6,883 nt of DNA, taken from positions 1 to 6,883 of the forward strand of contig JAITVR010000069.1 in the NCBI GenBank assembly GCA_031285695.1, given 5' to 3'. Positions 1-5,284 of the stretch are shown here, piece after piece. Origin of the DNA: Prevotellaceae bacterium. GTDB lineage: Bacteria > Bacteroidota > Bacteroidia > Bacteroidales > UBA932. The notes under the pieces were generated by a model. It was not told the origin of the DNA. It saw nothing but the letters and a program-made list of their open reading frames with translations, and did no database searches. The position numbers and the translations under genes were made by a program. The stretch's first letter is position 1. Each line of letters opens with the position of its first letter.

Positions 1-1
1 C

Positions 2-445
2 AGTTTCTTGCGGGGGATTGCGGGTCAAGCCCGCAATGACAGCCCACAGGCACCTGTCACTGGTAACTGGTCACTGAACACTGTCTTCCGCTTTACCCAC
101 TCCTTTAGCCCTGCCGAAAATTGCCTTATTCAAGTAGTTTTCGATGGCAACGTAAACCTTGCCGACACCGCCACCTGCGTGTGGCTGCTGGGCAACAACG
201 TGGACCCTGCGCGCGACTGCCGCATGGAAAACAACATGCTGATAGTTGATGCCACCGGCAAGCGCAAGGGCAGCAACGGCTTTACCCGCCCCTGGCCCAA
301 CGTGGTGTGCGCCGCCACCGAAACCATTGCAGCGGTGGACAAAAAGTGGAGCAACTTAGGTTTAGGCAAATTCATTCCCTCGCCCTCGCTACGCTACCAA
401 GGCCTGCAGCAGGGCACGGGAGCAAGTGTAGTTGTTAATGGTTAG
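2..445 (+). CDS. Unrecognised protein, C-terminal part (5' end open, possibly truncated)
   Basis: I do not recognise this protein. The frame is open from the left edge to a TAG at 443-445. Codons from about 88 onward are rich in GGC, ACC, CGC and GCC, like the neighbouring genes, which supports real coding. Four cysteines are visible (in the contexts ENCLIQ, ATCVWL, RDCRME and VVCAAT), with several Trp and Gly residues, and no clear membrane segment. The first codons in the window translate a hairpin repeat (17-37) and a heptamer array (57-83). The only in-frame starts are a TTG at 8, inside that repeat zone, and an ATG near 224, which is too late for the conserved-looking part. So either the gene starts left of the window or repeats have replaced its 5' end. 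The last codons and the stop also lie in a heptamer array (433-453). It may be a gene remnant. I am confident that 88-430 is or was coding, but not of the function. Confidence 0.5.
   Translation, partial: SFLRGIAGQARNDSPQAPVTGNWSLNTVFRFTHSFSPAENCLIQVVFDGNVNLADTATCVWLLGNNVDPARDCRMENNMLIVDATGKRKGSNGFTRPWPNVVCAATETIAAVDKKWSNLGLGKFIPSPSLRYQGLQQGTGASVVVNG
17..37. repeat. Perfect inverted repeat, dispersed-repeat type
   Basis: ATTGCGGG (17-24) and CCCGCAAT (30-37) are perfect 8-bp arms around the 5-base loop TCAAG. The wider sequence, a GC-rich palindrome next to AATGACA, resembles short palindromic repeats scattered between genes in many bacterial genomes. That resemblance is from memory and was not searched. 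Confidence 0.7.
57..83. repeat. Heptamer tandem array, consensus TCACTGG, about 4 units
   Basis: Units start at 57, 64, 71 and 78, exactly 7 bp apart, and read TCACTGG, TAACTGG, TCACTGA and ACACTG. They are read in frame by the plus-strand ORF, but the translated residues look like repeat read-through rather than a protein domain. Confidence 0.75.
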
Positions 446-453
446 CTGTTAGC
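433..453. repeat. Heptamer array overlapping the stop codon of the first ORF
   Basis: Three 7-bp units, TGTTAAT (433), GGTTAGC (440) and TGTTAGC (447), lie back to back. The TAG stop of the plus-strand ORF (443-445) is inside the second unit, so the array supplies the last residues and the end of the reading frame. Confidence 0.6.
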
Positions 454-461
454 GCCGGCTG

Positions 462-587
462 TGCCTCGCATGTCTTTTTACCCTGCTCGCATACCTTTTT
501 GGTAAGTCAACTTACCTTTTTGCTATGCGCGCATGGTTGGAAGGTATGCGCGCACTATATTTAGCCATGCGCGCTTAAGCTTAGTAA
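462..587. repeat. Degenerate 21-bp periodic repeat between convergent genes
   Basis: Two motifs recur at exactly 21-bp spacing. ATGCGCGC lies at 525-532, 546-553 and 567-574. To the left, CTCGCAT lies at 465 and 486, a C followed by five Ts lies at 474 and 495, and TACCTTTTT lies at 492 and 513. Read in 21-bp units from 462, 483, 504, 525, 546 and 567, neighbouring units match over roughly half their length, as in an old tandem array. The copy at 525-534 is a full palindrome, ATGCGCGCAT. The arms 485-495 and 543-553 are inverted repeats with 10 of 11 positions paired, and they enclose the hairpin at 501-516. The last unit runs over the end of the rhomboid gene. Confidence 0.6.
501..521 (+). 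terminator. Probable rho-independent terminator of the first plus-strand gene
   Basis: GGTAAG (501-506), loop TCAA, CTTACC (511-516) form a perfect 6-bp stem followed by five Ts (517-521). The T run follows on the plus strand only, so it fits the gene ending at 445. The stem is short and moderately stable, and the hairpin sits in a repeat zone, so repeat structure is the alternative reading. Confidence 0.5.
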
Positions 588-1381
588 AAGCTGCCCGTGC
601 TTTTTTGCCAATACCTTATAAGGAAAAAGCCAAAAATCATGCCGCCCACGTGGGCAAAGTGCGCCACGTTGCTGCCGGGGTTGTAAAAGCCCAAGGCCAG
701 CTCCAGCACGCCGTAGCCAATGACCATCCACTTTGCTTTTATGGGCATGGGCGGAAACAGCAGCATGAGCTGCGTGTTGGGAAACAGCATGCCAAAGGCC
801 AGCAGCACGCCAAAAATGGCGCCGCTTGCGCCCACCGTGGGCACGTTCATGGCGCTGTTGGTCAAGTTGTTTATCACTTCCTCGGCTTGCGCCAAAAATA
901 GGGGGCTGCTGCCCGCCGTTTCCCACTGGCTCACAAAAGCGTCTATGGCGTCTATGTTTACTTTTTCCGAAAAATACTCGCTCACAAAGGCCGAAAAGGT
1001 ATCGGGCGTGAGCGTGTTGATAACGCCTGCCGCGGCTTCCTGAATTTTTGAAATTTCGAACCAATTTACCAGCGTGTGCAGCGCCGCCGCGCCCAAGCCG
1101 GTTACAAGGTAGTACACCAAAAAGCGTTTTTGCCCCCACACGCGCTCCAGCACCGTGCCAAAAACAAAGAGCGCGTACATGTTGAAAAACAGGTGCGCCC
1201 AACCGCCGTGCATAAACAGGTGCGTAACGAACTGGTGCGGAAAAAAGTATTCCGATGCCGGAAAATACAGCGCCAGGTAGCGCGTCAAATCAAGGCCCAG
1301 TCGGTCAAGCAGCGAGGTAAGCAGCAGCAGCGCCACGTTGACGATGATGAGGATTTTTACGGTAGGGCTAATGTTTCGCAT
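581..1381 (-). CDS. Rhomboid family intramembrane serine protease
   Basis: This 266-residue polytopic inner-membrane protein should cleave transmembrane substrates within the bilayer. It has a first helix near residues 7-27. The oxyanion motif follows in HGGWAHLFFNMYALFVFG, with His63 and Asn67. The catalytic serine is Ser186 in GASGAIFG, and the catalytic His is most likely His244 in AHFAHVGGMIFG; His241 is an extra His that I recall from Bacteroidota members. Around 70 mostly polar residues (about 110-180) are inserted between helix 3 and the serine helix. The substrate cannot be read from the sequence. The ATG at 1381 is the natural start. The gene lies 130 bp after mutL on the same strand; mutL next to rhomboid genes is an arrangement I know from Bacteroidota. 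The intervening repeat and hairpin leave cotranscription uncertain. The 3' end runs into the 21-bp repeat. Confidence 0.93.
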   Translation of the reverse strand: MRNISPTVKILIIVNVALLLLTSLLDRLGLDLTRYLALYFPASEYFFPHQFVTHLFMHGGWAHLFFNMYALFVFGTVLERVWGQKRFLVYYLVTGLGAAALHTLVNWFEISKIQEAAAGVINTLTPDTFSAFVSEYFSEKVNIDAIDAFVSQWETAGSSPLFLAQAEEVINNLTNSAMNVPTVGASGAIFGVLLAFGMLFPNTQLMLLFPPMPIKAKWMVIGYGVLELALGFYNPGSNVAHFAHVGGMIFGFFLIRYWQKSTGSFY

Positions 1382-1389
1382 AAATTTAA

Positions 1390-1424
1390 TTGAAAGTTGA
1401 GAGTTGAAAATGAATAATTGAAAG
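1390..1424. repeat. Heptamer tandem array, consensus TTGAAAG, about 5 units
   Basis: Units start at 1390, 1397, 1404, 1411 and 1418. The first and last are exactly TTGAAAG, the second is TTGAGAG, the third TTGAAAA, and the fourth is more divergent. The array begins 9 bp upstream of the rhomboid start codon, so it occupies that gene's 5' leader. Confidence 0.7.
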
Positions 1425-1433
1425 GAAGTTTTA

Positions 1434-1484
1434 GAAGTCTAAGAAGATTAGGAATAAAAAAGCTGCCTAACCTTCTTAGACTTC
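1434..1484. repeat. Long inverted repeat between mutL and the rhomboid gene
   Basis: Arms 1434-1452 and 1466-1484 pair at 18 of 19 positions (one mismatch, 1447 with 1471) around a 13-base A-rich loop. On the minus strand the right arm comes first and no T run follows the stem, so a classical terminator for mutL is not convincing. It looks more like a palindromic intergenic repeat. It could still slow or stop transcription between mutL and the rhomboid gene, or stabilise an mRNA end. Confidence 0.75.
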
Positions 1485-1511
1485 CCAATCTTCCTCGTCT
1501 TTAATTCTCCA

Positions 1512-3392
1512 TTATTTAAAAAATCGTTTATCCAGCTCATCGGTTGCAATAATGTTCATGGTTGGTCTTCCGTTGGGGCAAATGTCGGGCGATGCACAGG
1601 CGAGCAAATTATTTACAAGGCTTTGCATTTCCTCCTCGTTCAGCACTTTTCCGGCACCAATGCTCATGCTCGCCGCCATGCTCGCCGCAAGTACATGCCG
1701 GTGATTTTCGCGCAGCGATTTTTCGTCGGCCTTGAGCAAAGCAACTAATTCCTCCACCAGCAGCTTCGGATTTTTTTCTGTAGCCGCCGCCGGCATAGCC
1801 TGCACCACCACGGCGTTTCCGCCAAAATCGCGCAGCTCCAATCCCATGTGCAGCAATTCCTCCTGCACGCTCAAAAGCAGCGCATGGTCGGCAGGCGAAA
1901 ACTGCACCGACTGCGGAAAAAGCTCCTGCTGCGAGGGCGCGGAATTTTCAATTTGTTGCAGTAGCTGCTCATACAATACGCGGCGGTGCGCACGCGCTTG
2001 GTCCACCACCATCAGCCCCGATTTTACGGGCGTAAGAATATATTTTGCCTTGAGCTGAAAAAAGCGATTTGCGACAGCTTGACCTGCGATTTGCGATTGC
2101 TCGACTTGCGAAAAATCGCATGTCGCATGTCGCACATCCTCGTTTATTTTCGAGGAAATTATTACGCTTTCTTCCTCCGCCTCGCCCTTAAAAAACGGGT
2201 GCTCCCGGGCCGTAATATCGTCGTACAACTTTTGCCACTCGCGCGGATTTTGCTGTGATTTTTTTGGCGAGGAAGACTTTTCGTTGAACGGATTGTAGCT
2301 TGGGTCAACGGCAATTTGCGGCGCGCTTACCACCGTGTCGGGGCGCAGCAGCGGAATGTTTACCGTGCCCGAAGTTTCAAAATCAAAGGTGGGCGCAAGC
2401 GCATATTTTCCAATGCTTTCGCGCACGGCGGCGTGCAAAATTTTCCAAATTATTTGCTCGTCCTCAAACTTAATTTCGGTTTTGGTGGGGTGAATATTTA
2501 CGTCAATTTTTTCGGGCTCCACCTCCATGTAAATGAAGTACGAGGGGTAGCTTCCCTGTGGCAGCAGCTGCTCGTAGGCGCGCATTATGGCGCTGCGAAA
2601 ATACGTGCTCTGAAAGTATCGTCCGTTCACAAAAAGGTACTGCTTATCCTGCTCCTTTGTAGCGTTTTCGGGGATTGTAACAAAGCCGCTCAAGCTCACC
2701 ACCTGCGTTTTTACCTCCACATCTATCAAGCCTTTTGTACCTTTTGTGGTGCCAAAAAGCGCCACAATGCGCTGCTTTAAGTTGGTTGCCAAAAGGTCAA
2801 AAACTTTTTCGCCGTCCTTGTACAAGGCAAGCGCAACCTCAGGGTGGCAAAGGGCTACGCGCTTCAGCTCATTTTCTATATGGCGAAATTCCGTGGCGTC
2901 GGTTTTCAAAAATTTGCGCCGCACAGGAACGTTGTAAAACAAATTTTTTACCGCAATCGATGTGCCCACCGGACAGCTCGCAGGCTCCTGTGTTTTTACC
3001 TCCGAGCCATTTATAATCAACCGCGTGCCTACGTCATCATTGGCGGTGCGCGTTTTTACCTCCACTTCGGCAATGGAAACAATGGAGGCCAGCGCCTCGC
3101 CGCGAAAGCCGAAGGTGTGTAGGTTGAACAAATCATTTGCCGCGCGAATTTTTGAGGTGGCGTGACGCTCAAAGGCCAGCCGCGCATCAACTTCGCTCAT
3201 GCCGCAGCCGTTGTCCACCACCTGCACCAGCGTTCGCCCCGCATCTTTTATCACTATGCTTACCGATTTTGCGCCTGCATCTATCGCGTTTTCCACCAAC
3301 TCCTTTACCACCGATGCAGGCCGCTGCACCACTTCGCCCGCCGCAATTTGGTTGGCCACGCTATCGGGCAAAAGCTGAATAATATTCTGCAT
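1512..3392 (-). CDS. mutL: DNA mismatch repair protein MutL
   Basis: This 626-residue GHKL ATPase links MutS mismatch recognition to strand removal. N-terminal ATPase motifs are complete: Glu31 and Asn35 in ELVENAIDAGA, DNGCGM (60-65) and GFRGEAL (95-101), then the transducer domain with FVNGR and NIHPTKTE (about 254-307). A variable linker (about 340-443) leads to the dimerisation/endonuclease domain, which begins at about 444. There the metal-binding motif usually written DQHAxxExxxxE reads DQARAHRRVLYE (464-475), so the His and first Glu are Ala466 and Arg470; CPNGRP (605-610) is present. The ATG at 3392 gives the typical MQNIIQLLPDSVANQIAAGE N-terminus. An in-frame ATG at 3410 adds six residues encoded by the upstream repeat and is less likely. 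Part of the linker (420-443) is encoded by a repeat-like segment. The call itself is secure. Confidence 0.97.
   Translation of the reverse strand: MQNIIQLLPDSVANQIAAGEVVQRPASVVKELVENAIDAGAKSVSIVIKDAGRTLVQVVDNGCGMSEVDARLAFERHATSKIRAANDLFNLHTFGFRGEALASIVSIAEVEVKTRTANDDVGTRLIINGSEVKTQEPASCPVGTSIAVKNLFYNVPVRRKFLKTDATEFRHIENELKRVALCHPEVALALYKDGEKVFDLLATNLKQRIVALFGTTKGTKGLIDVEVKTQVVSLSGFVTIPENATKEQDKQYLFVNGRYFQSTYFRSAIMRAYEQLLPQGSYPSYFIYMEVEPEKIDVNIHPTKTEIKFEDEQIIWKILHAAVRESIGKYALAPTFDFETSGTVNIPLLRPDTVVSAPQIAVDPSYNPFNEKSSSPKKSQQNPREWQKLYDDITAREHPFFKGEAEEESVIISSKINEDVRHATCDFSQVEQSQIAGQAVANRFFQLKAKYILTPVKSGLMVVDQARAHRRVLYEQLLQQIENSAPSQQELFPQSVQFSPADHALLLSVQEELLHMGLELRDFGGNAVVVQAMPAAATEKNPKLLVEELVALLKADEKSLRENHRHVLAASMAASMSIGAGKVLNEEEMQSLVNNLLACASPDICPNGRPTMNIIATDELDKRFFK
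2064..2134. repeat. Repeat-rich segment inside the mutL linker
   Basis: GCGATTTGCGA occurs at 2064-2074 and again at 2086-2096. TGCGATTT (2085-2092) and AAATCGCA (2113-2120) form a perfect inverted repeat. CGCATGT is tandemly repeated at 2117 and 2124, with CGCA following at 2131. The segment is in frame and encodes about residues 420-443, just before the conserved RFFQLKAKYI start of the C-terminal domain. It looks like a short palindromic element absorbed into a tolerant part of the protein. Confidence 0.55.
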
Positions 3393-3395
3393 TAA

Positions 3396-3434
3396 TTTAC
3401 CATTTACCATTTACCATTTACCATTTACCATTTA
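3396..3434. repeat. Heptamer tandem array (TTTACCA)5 in the mutL leader
   Basis: Five perfect TTTACCA units start at 3396, 3403, 3410, 3417 and 3424, followed by a partial TTTA. On the minus strand each unit reads TGGTAAA, so ATG and TAA recur every 7 bp. Five ATGs result (first bases at 3403, 3410, 3417, 3424 and 3431). Only the one at 3410 reads through into mutL. The one at 3403 makes a three-codon frame whose TAA overlaps the mutL ATG as TAATG (3394-3390). The others end in TAA within the array. The array ends 3 bp from the mutL start codon. Confidence 0.9.
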
Positions 3435-3456
3435 AGGTAAATGAAAATATGGCAAA

Positions 3457-3801
3457 TTATTCAATACTTTCCGTTGGCGCTGCTGCCTTTTGCTGTTTCG
3501 AAAACATTGTGATGGCGCCCACCGCCTGAAAAACAAAGTACAGCATGGCGGCAATGAGCAGCACCGACACCAGACGAATCATTTTTCCCATTGCTCCCGT
3601 GGTCGTAAATATATTTTTTGGCTTAGCATGCCGCGCATTTTGAAACGCTCCGCGAATGCTTGCGCCGGCGGGTGCAGTGCCCATGCCCATTTCGGCTTTA
3701 ATGCGCTCTACGCGCTGCTCCAAGTTTTCCTTGCGCTCATCGTAGTAGCGCGGCGCAAAGTTAAAGCCTTTGGGCTTTCCGGTTTTTAAAAAAGAAGCCA
3801 T
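3457..3801 (-). CDS. Small single-pass membrane protein upstream of mutL
   Basis: This 114-residue protein resembles uncharacterised proteins I recall next to mutL in Bacteroidota; no function is known to me. It starts MASFLKTGKPKGFNFAPRYY, followed by a charged, probably helical stretch (about 21-38, rich in E, K and R), a flexible Gly/Ala region and one hydrophobic segment (about 75-97) before a short tail. With the basic stretch before the membrane segment, the N-terminal part is probably cytoplasmic. The frame also has an ATG at 3861, but its extra 20 residues are encoded by GTTGAA repeats and lack the family look, so I chose 3801. It lies 64 bp upstream of mutL on the same strand and may be cotranscribed, although the heptamer array sits in the gap. 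Real-gene confidence is high; function is open. Confidence 0.85.
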   Translation of the reverse strand: MASFLKTGKPKGFNFAPRYYDERKENLEQRVERIKAEMGMGTAPAGASIRGAFQNARHAKPKNIFTTTGAMGKMIRLVSVLLIAAMLYFVFQAVGAITMFSKQQKAAAPTESIE

Positions 3802-3810
3802 AATTTTTAT

Positions 3811-3841
3811 GTTGAACTGTTTTTTGTTGAATTGTTGAATG
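3811..3841. repeat. Short GTTGAA repeats in the leader of the small membrane protein gene
   Basis: GTTGAATT (3826-3833) and GTTGAATG (3834-3841) are tandem 8-bp units. GTTGAACT (3811-3818) is a third, displaced copy. They fill the leader upstream of the ATG at 3801. Confidence 0.5.
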
Positions 3842-3864
3842 TGCTTCGTGCGCTTGAGCAATTG

Positions 3865-3902
3865 TCAAGCTATTTTCAAACCAATTCAAGCTACTTTTAA
3901 AC
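3865..3902. repeat. Imperfect direct repeat, 17 bp at 21-bp spacing
   Basis: The 17-base sequence starting at 3865 (TCAAGCTATTTTCAAAC) recurs at 3886 with two changes (15 of 17 identical). It fills most of the gap between the Rieske-like lipoprotein gene and the next gene downstream. Confidence 0.55.
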
Positions 3903-3903
3903 T

Positions 3904-4353
3904 TTAGTAGTTGCTCACGCGGTACTGCTCCATGGTGTTGGCAATGTGCTGCACAATGTAGGGGCGCAGCATTACCTTTTTCTGTAAATGCTTTCCGTCG
4001 CGCAGGTAGTACTGCGAGCGGCAGCGCCGGCAGGTGGCGGTTACCGTTCCCACGCCATCAAAAACCACCACGCCATTTTCCACGCACTCCGCGCTGTTGG
4101 CGCAGGTAGCGTCAAAGGCATGCACATCGCCATCGGCATCAAGAAAGCGGTACACTATAATGCCATGCTTTTTGTAGCCCCCATTGCCCTGCGTTTTTGC
4201 CGTTTCCAGCTCATGTATGGGCATAATAACGTTAAACGTAAACCTGTCGATGTTGGGAATAGGGCAGGTGTAGTCCTCGGTGCAGCCCAAAGCAAGCAAC
4301 GCAAGGAAAAACAGGGCAAATTGCCTATTTTTTTTAAAAAAACGGTACAACAT
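3904..4353 (-). CDS. Lipoprotein with degenerate Rieske-like domain
   Basis: This 149-residue protein starts with a lipoprotein-type signal: basic residues (FFKKNR), a hydrophobic run (FALFFLALLALG) and Cys24 as the likely lipidated residue. The lipobox ALGC is loose, as is usual in Bacteroidota. The mature part has the outline of a Rieske/ferredoxin fold: a GIIVYRF strand (65-70), then FDATC with Cys84, Cys90, and Cys108-X2-Cys111 in ATCRRCRSQYYLRDGKHL, ending in LRPYIVQ. True Rieske proteins bind [2Fe-2S] through CxH and CxxH; here both pairs lack the His, leaving four Cys. The site may bind a metal differently or have lost its cluster. I recall similar Bacteroidota envelope lipoproteins without a known role. 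I chose the ATG at 4353 because it gives a proper signal; an ATG at 4398 adds 15 residues. It is the first of the minus-strand genes. Confidence 0.82.
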   Translation of the reverse strand: MLYRFFKKNRQFALFFLALLALGCTEDYTCPIPNIDRFTFNVIMPIHELETAKTQGNGGYKKHGIIVYRFLDADGDVHAFDATCANSAECVENGVVVFDGVGTVTATCRRCRSQYYLRDGKHLQKKVMLRPYIVQHIANTMEQYRVSNY

Positions 4354-4358
4354 ATCTA

Positions 4359-4366
4359 CAAATGTA
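4359..4366 (-). promoter_or_regulatory. Possible Bacteroidota -7 element for the Rieske-like lipoprotein gene
   Basis: On the minus strand this reads TACATTTG, a full match to the Bacteroidota consensus TAnnTTTG. No TTTG is found at the usual distance upstream. Transcription would start at or near the ATG at 4353, so the transcript would be nearly leaderless. A chance match is quite possible. Confidence 0.3.
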
Positions 4367-4385
4367 CTAATTTTAGGCGTTATTT

Positions 4386-4416
4386 TTTGCAGAGCCAAAT
4401 CTTTTTTCTACTTTTA
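4386..4416 (+). promoter_or_regulatory. Candidate Bacteroidota-type promoter for the lipoprotein gene
   Basis: TTTG (4386-4389) lies 19 bp before TACTTTTA (4409-4416). This fits the Bacteroidota sigma-ABfr layout of a -33 TTTG and a -7 TAnnTTTG with one mismatch in the last base. Transcription would start near 4421-4424, leaving a leader of about 40 bases before the ATG at 4463. Confidence 0.45.
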
Positions 4417-4462
4417 AGGGTTTATTTCGCTCTTTTTGTACTACGTAAAATCATTCACTACC

Positions 4463-5269
4463 ATGAGAACAAAACAGTTGAGCCTTACGCTTTGCGCTAC
4501 CTTTGCGGTGGCCGCCTTGATGCTTGTTGCCGGTTGCGGCGGCAGGTCGGGTAAAAAATCGCAGCTTACCACCGCCGAACAGCTTGATGCCATGATTGAC
4601 TATCCGCTGCCCACCGCCTACGAGGTTACCAACCTCATCAACCGCTCGGGCGCAGCCTACGTTATTGGCATTACCAACGCCACCGCTAAGGCCGAAAATT
4701 ACCTTACGGAGGCCGATAAAGCCGTGAACTTGGGCGTGTACGGCGCCGATTTGGCCTACGTTACCACCTACAACATGAAGCAGGAAACGATGGACTACAT
4801 GAAGGTGCTGAAAAAAATGGTGGACGACCTGCAGGTTTCGACCAACTTCAACACCGAGCTGGCGCGCAATGTCGAAAATAACATCGACAACAAGGATTCG
4901 CTCATCAGCATCATTTCGCAGTCGTTTCACGATACGTACAACTTTCTTATCAACAACGGCAAGGACGACATTTCGGTGCTGGTGCTTGTAGGCACTTGGG
5001 TAGAAGGACTTTACCTTACCACCATGGTGGCCACCACCAGCGTGCACAACGCCGACATGCTGCAAATTGTAGCCAACCAAAAGTCGTCGCTCAACACGCT
5101 CGTAAGCCTTTTGGATAAGCACGACCAGTCGCCCGAAGTAGCCCAAATGCGCCAGCTGCTTGAGCCCATCATTCGCCAGTACGATGATGTAAAAGAAAAG
5201 GTTAGCGAAGAGCAGGCAATACTGATAAGCACCACCGTGGAGCAAATTCGCAACCAGCTGGTAAAGTAA
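4463..5269 (+). CDS. Predicted helical lipoprotein of unknown function
   Basis: This 268-residue protein has a clean lipoprotein signal: a basic start (MRTK), a hydrophobic core (about 7-21) and the lipobox LVAGC with Cys25, followed by a Gly/Ser/Lys linker, so it is anchored in an envelope membrane. The rest (about 36-268) looks almost wholly alpha-helical, with polar heptad-like stretches and one more hydrophobic helix (about 170-191). No catalytic motif or known domain is visible. It resembles conserved Bacteroidota lipoproteins without an assigned role, and I give no function. The ATG at 4463 is preferred over an upstream TTG at 4436 because it begins the signal peptide. A candidate promoter lies at 4386-4416. 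The gene is followed by an 83-bp spacer holding a hairpin repeat and then by a same-strand gene, so the two could share a transcript. A long open frame on the opposite strand is a codon-bias shadow. Confidence 0.88.
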   Translation: MRTKQLSLTLCATFAVAALMLVAGCGGRSGKKSQLTTAEQLDAMIDYPLPTAYEVTNLINRSGAAYVIGITNATAKAENYLTEADKAVNLGVYGADLAYVTTYNMKQETMDYMKVLKKMVDDLQVSTNFNTELARNVENNIDNKDSLISIISQSFHDTYNFLINNGKDDISVLVLVGTWVEGLYLTTMVATTSVHNADMLQIVANQKSSLNTLVSLLDKHDQSPEVAQMRQLLEPIIRQYDDVKEKVSEEQAILISTTVEQIRNQLVK

Positions 5270-5284
5270 TAACGAAAAAACTCC

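Noticed and set aside
462..587. CRISPR array
   Set aside because: Units are contiguous and degenerate, with no unique spacers between conserved repeats and no cas genes in the window.
561..1202. Long plus- and minus-strand open frames overlapping the rhomboid gene
   Set aside because: They are in other frames of a gene with clear catalytic motifs; their translations are low-complexity (His, Gly, Arg and Ala rich) with no domain.
3393..3410. ATG at 3410 as the true mutL start
   Set aside because: The extra residues MVNGKL are encoded by the heptamer repeat; the ATG at 3392 gives the normal family N-terminus.
3802..3861. ATG at 3861 as the start of the small membrane protein
   Set aside because: The added 20 residues are encoded by GTTGAA-type repeats, and MASFLKTGKPKGFNF is the family-like start.
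3852..3870. GCTTGA/TCAAGC hairpin as a terminator for the Rieske-like lipoprotein gene
   Set aside because: The stem is only 6 bp with a 7-base loop, and no T run follows on the minus strand.
4451..5245. 264-residue open frame antisense to the helical lipoprotein
   Set aside because: Its translation is rich in Val, His and Gly as expected from the complement of GC-biased codons; the sense frame has a signal peptide and lipobox.
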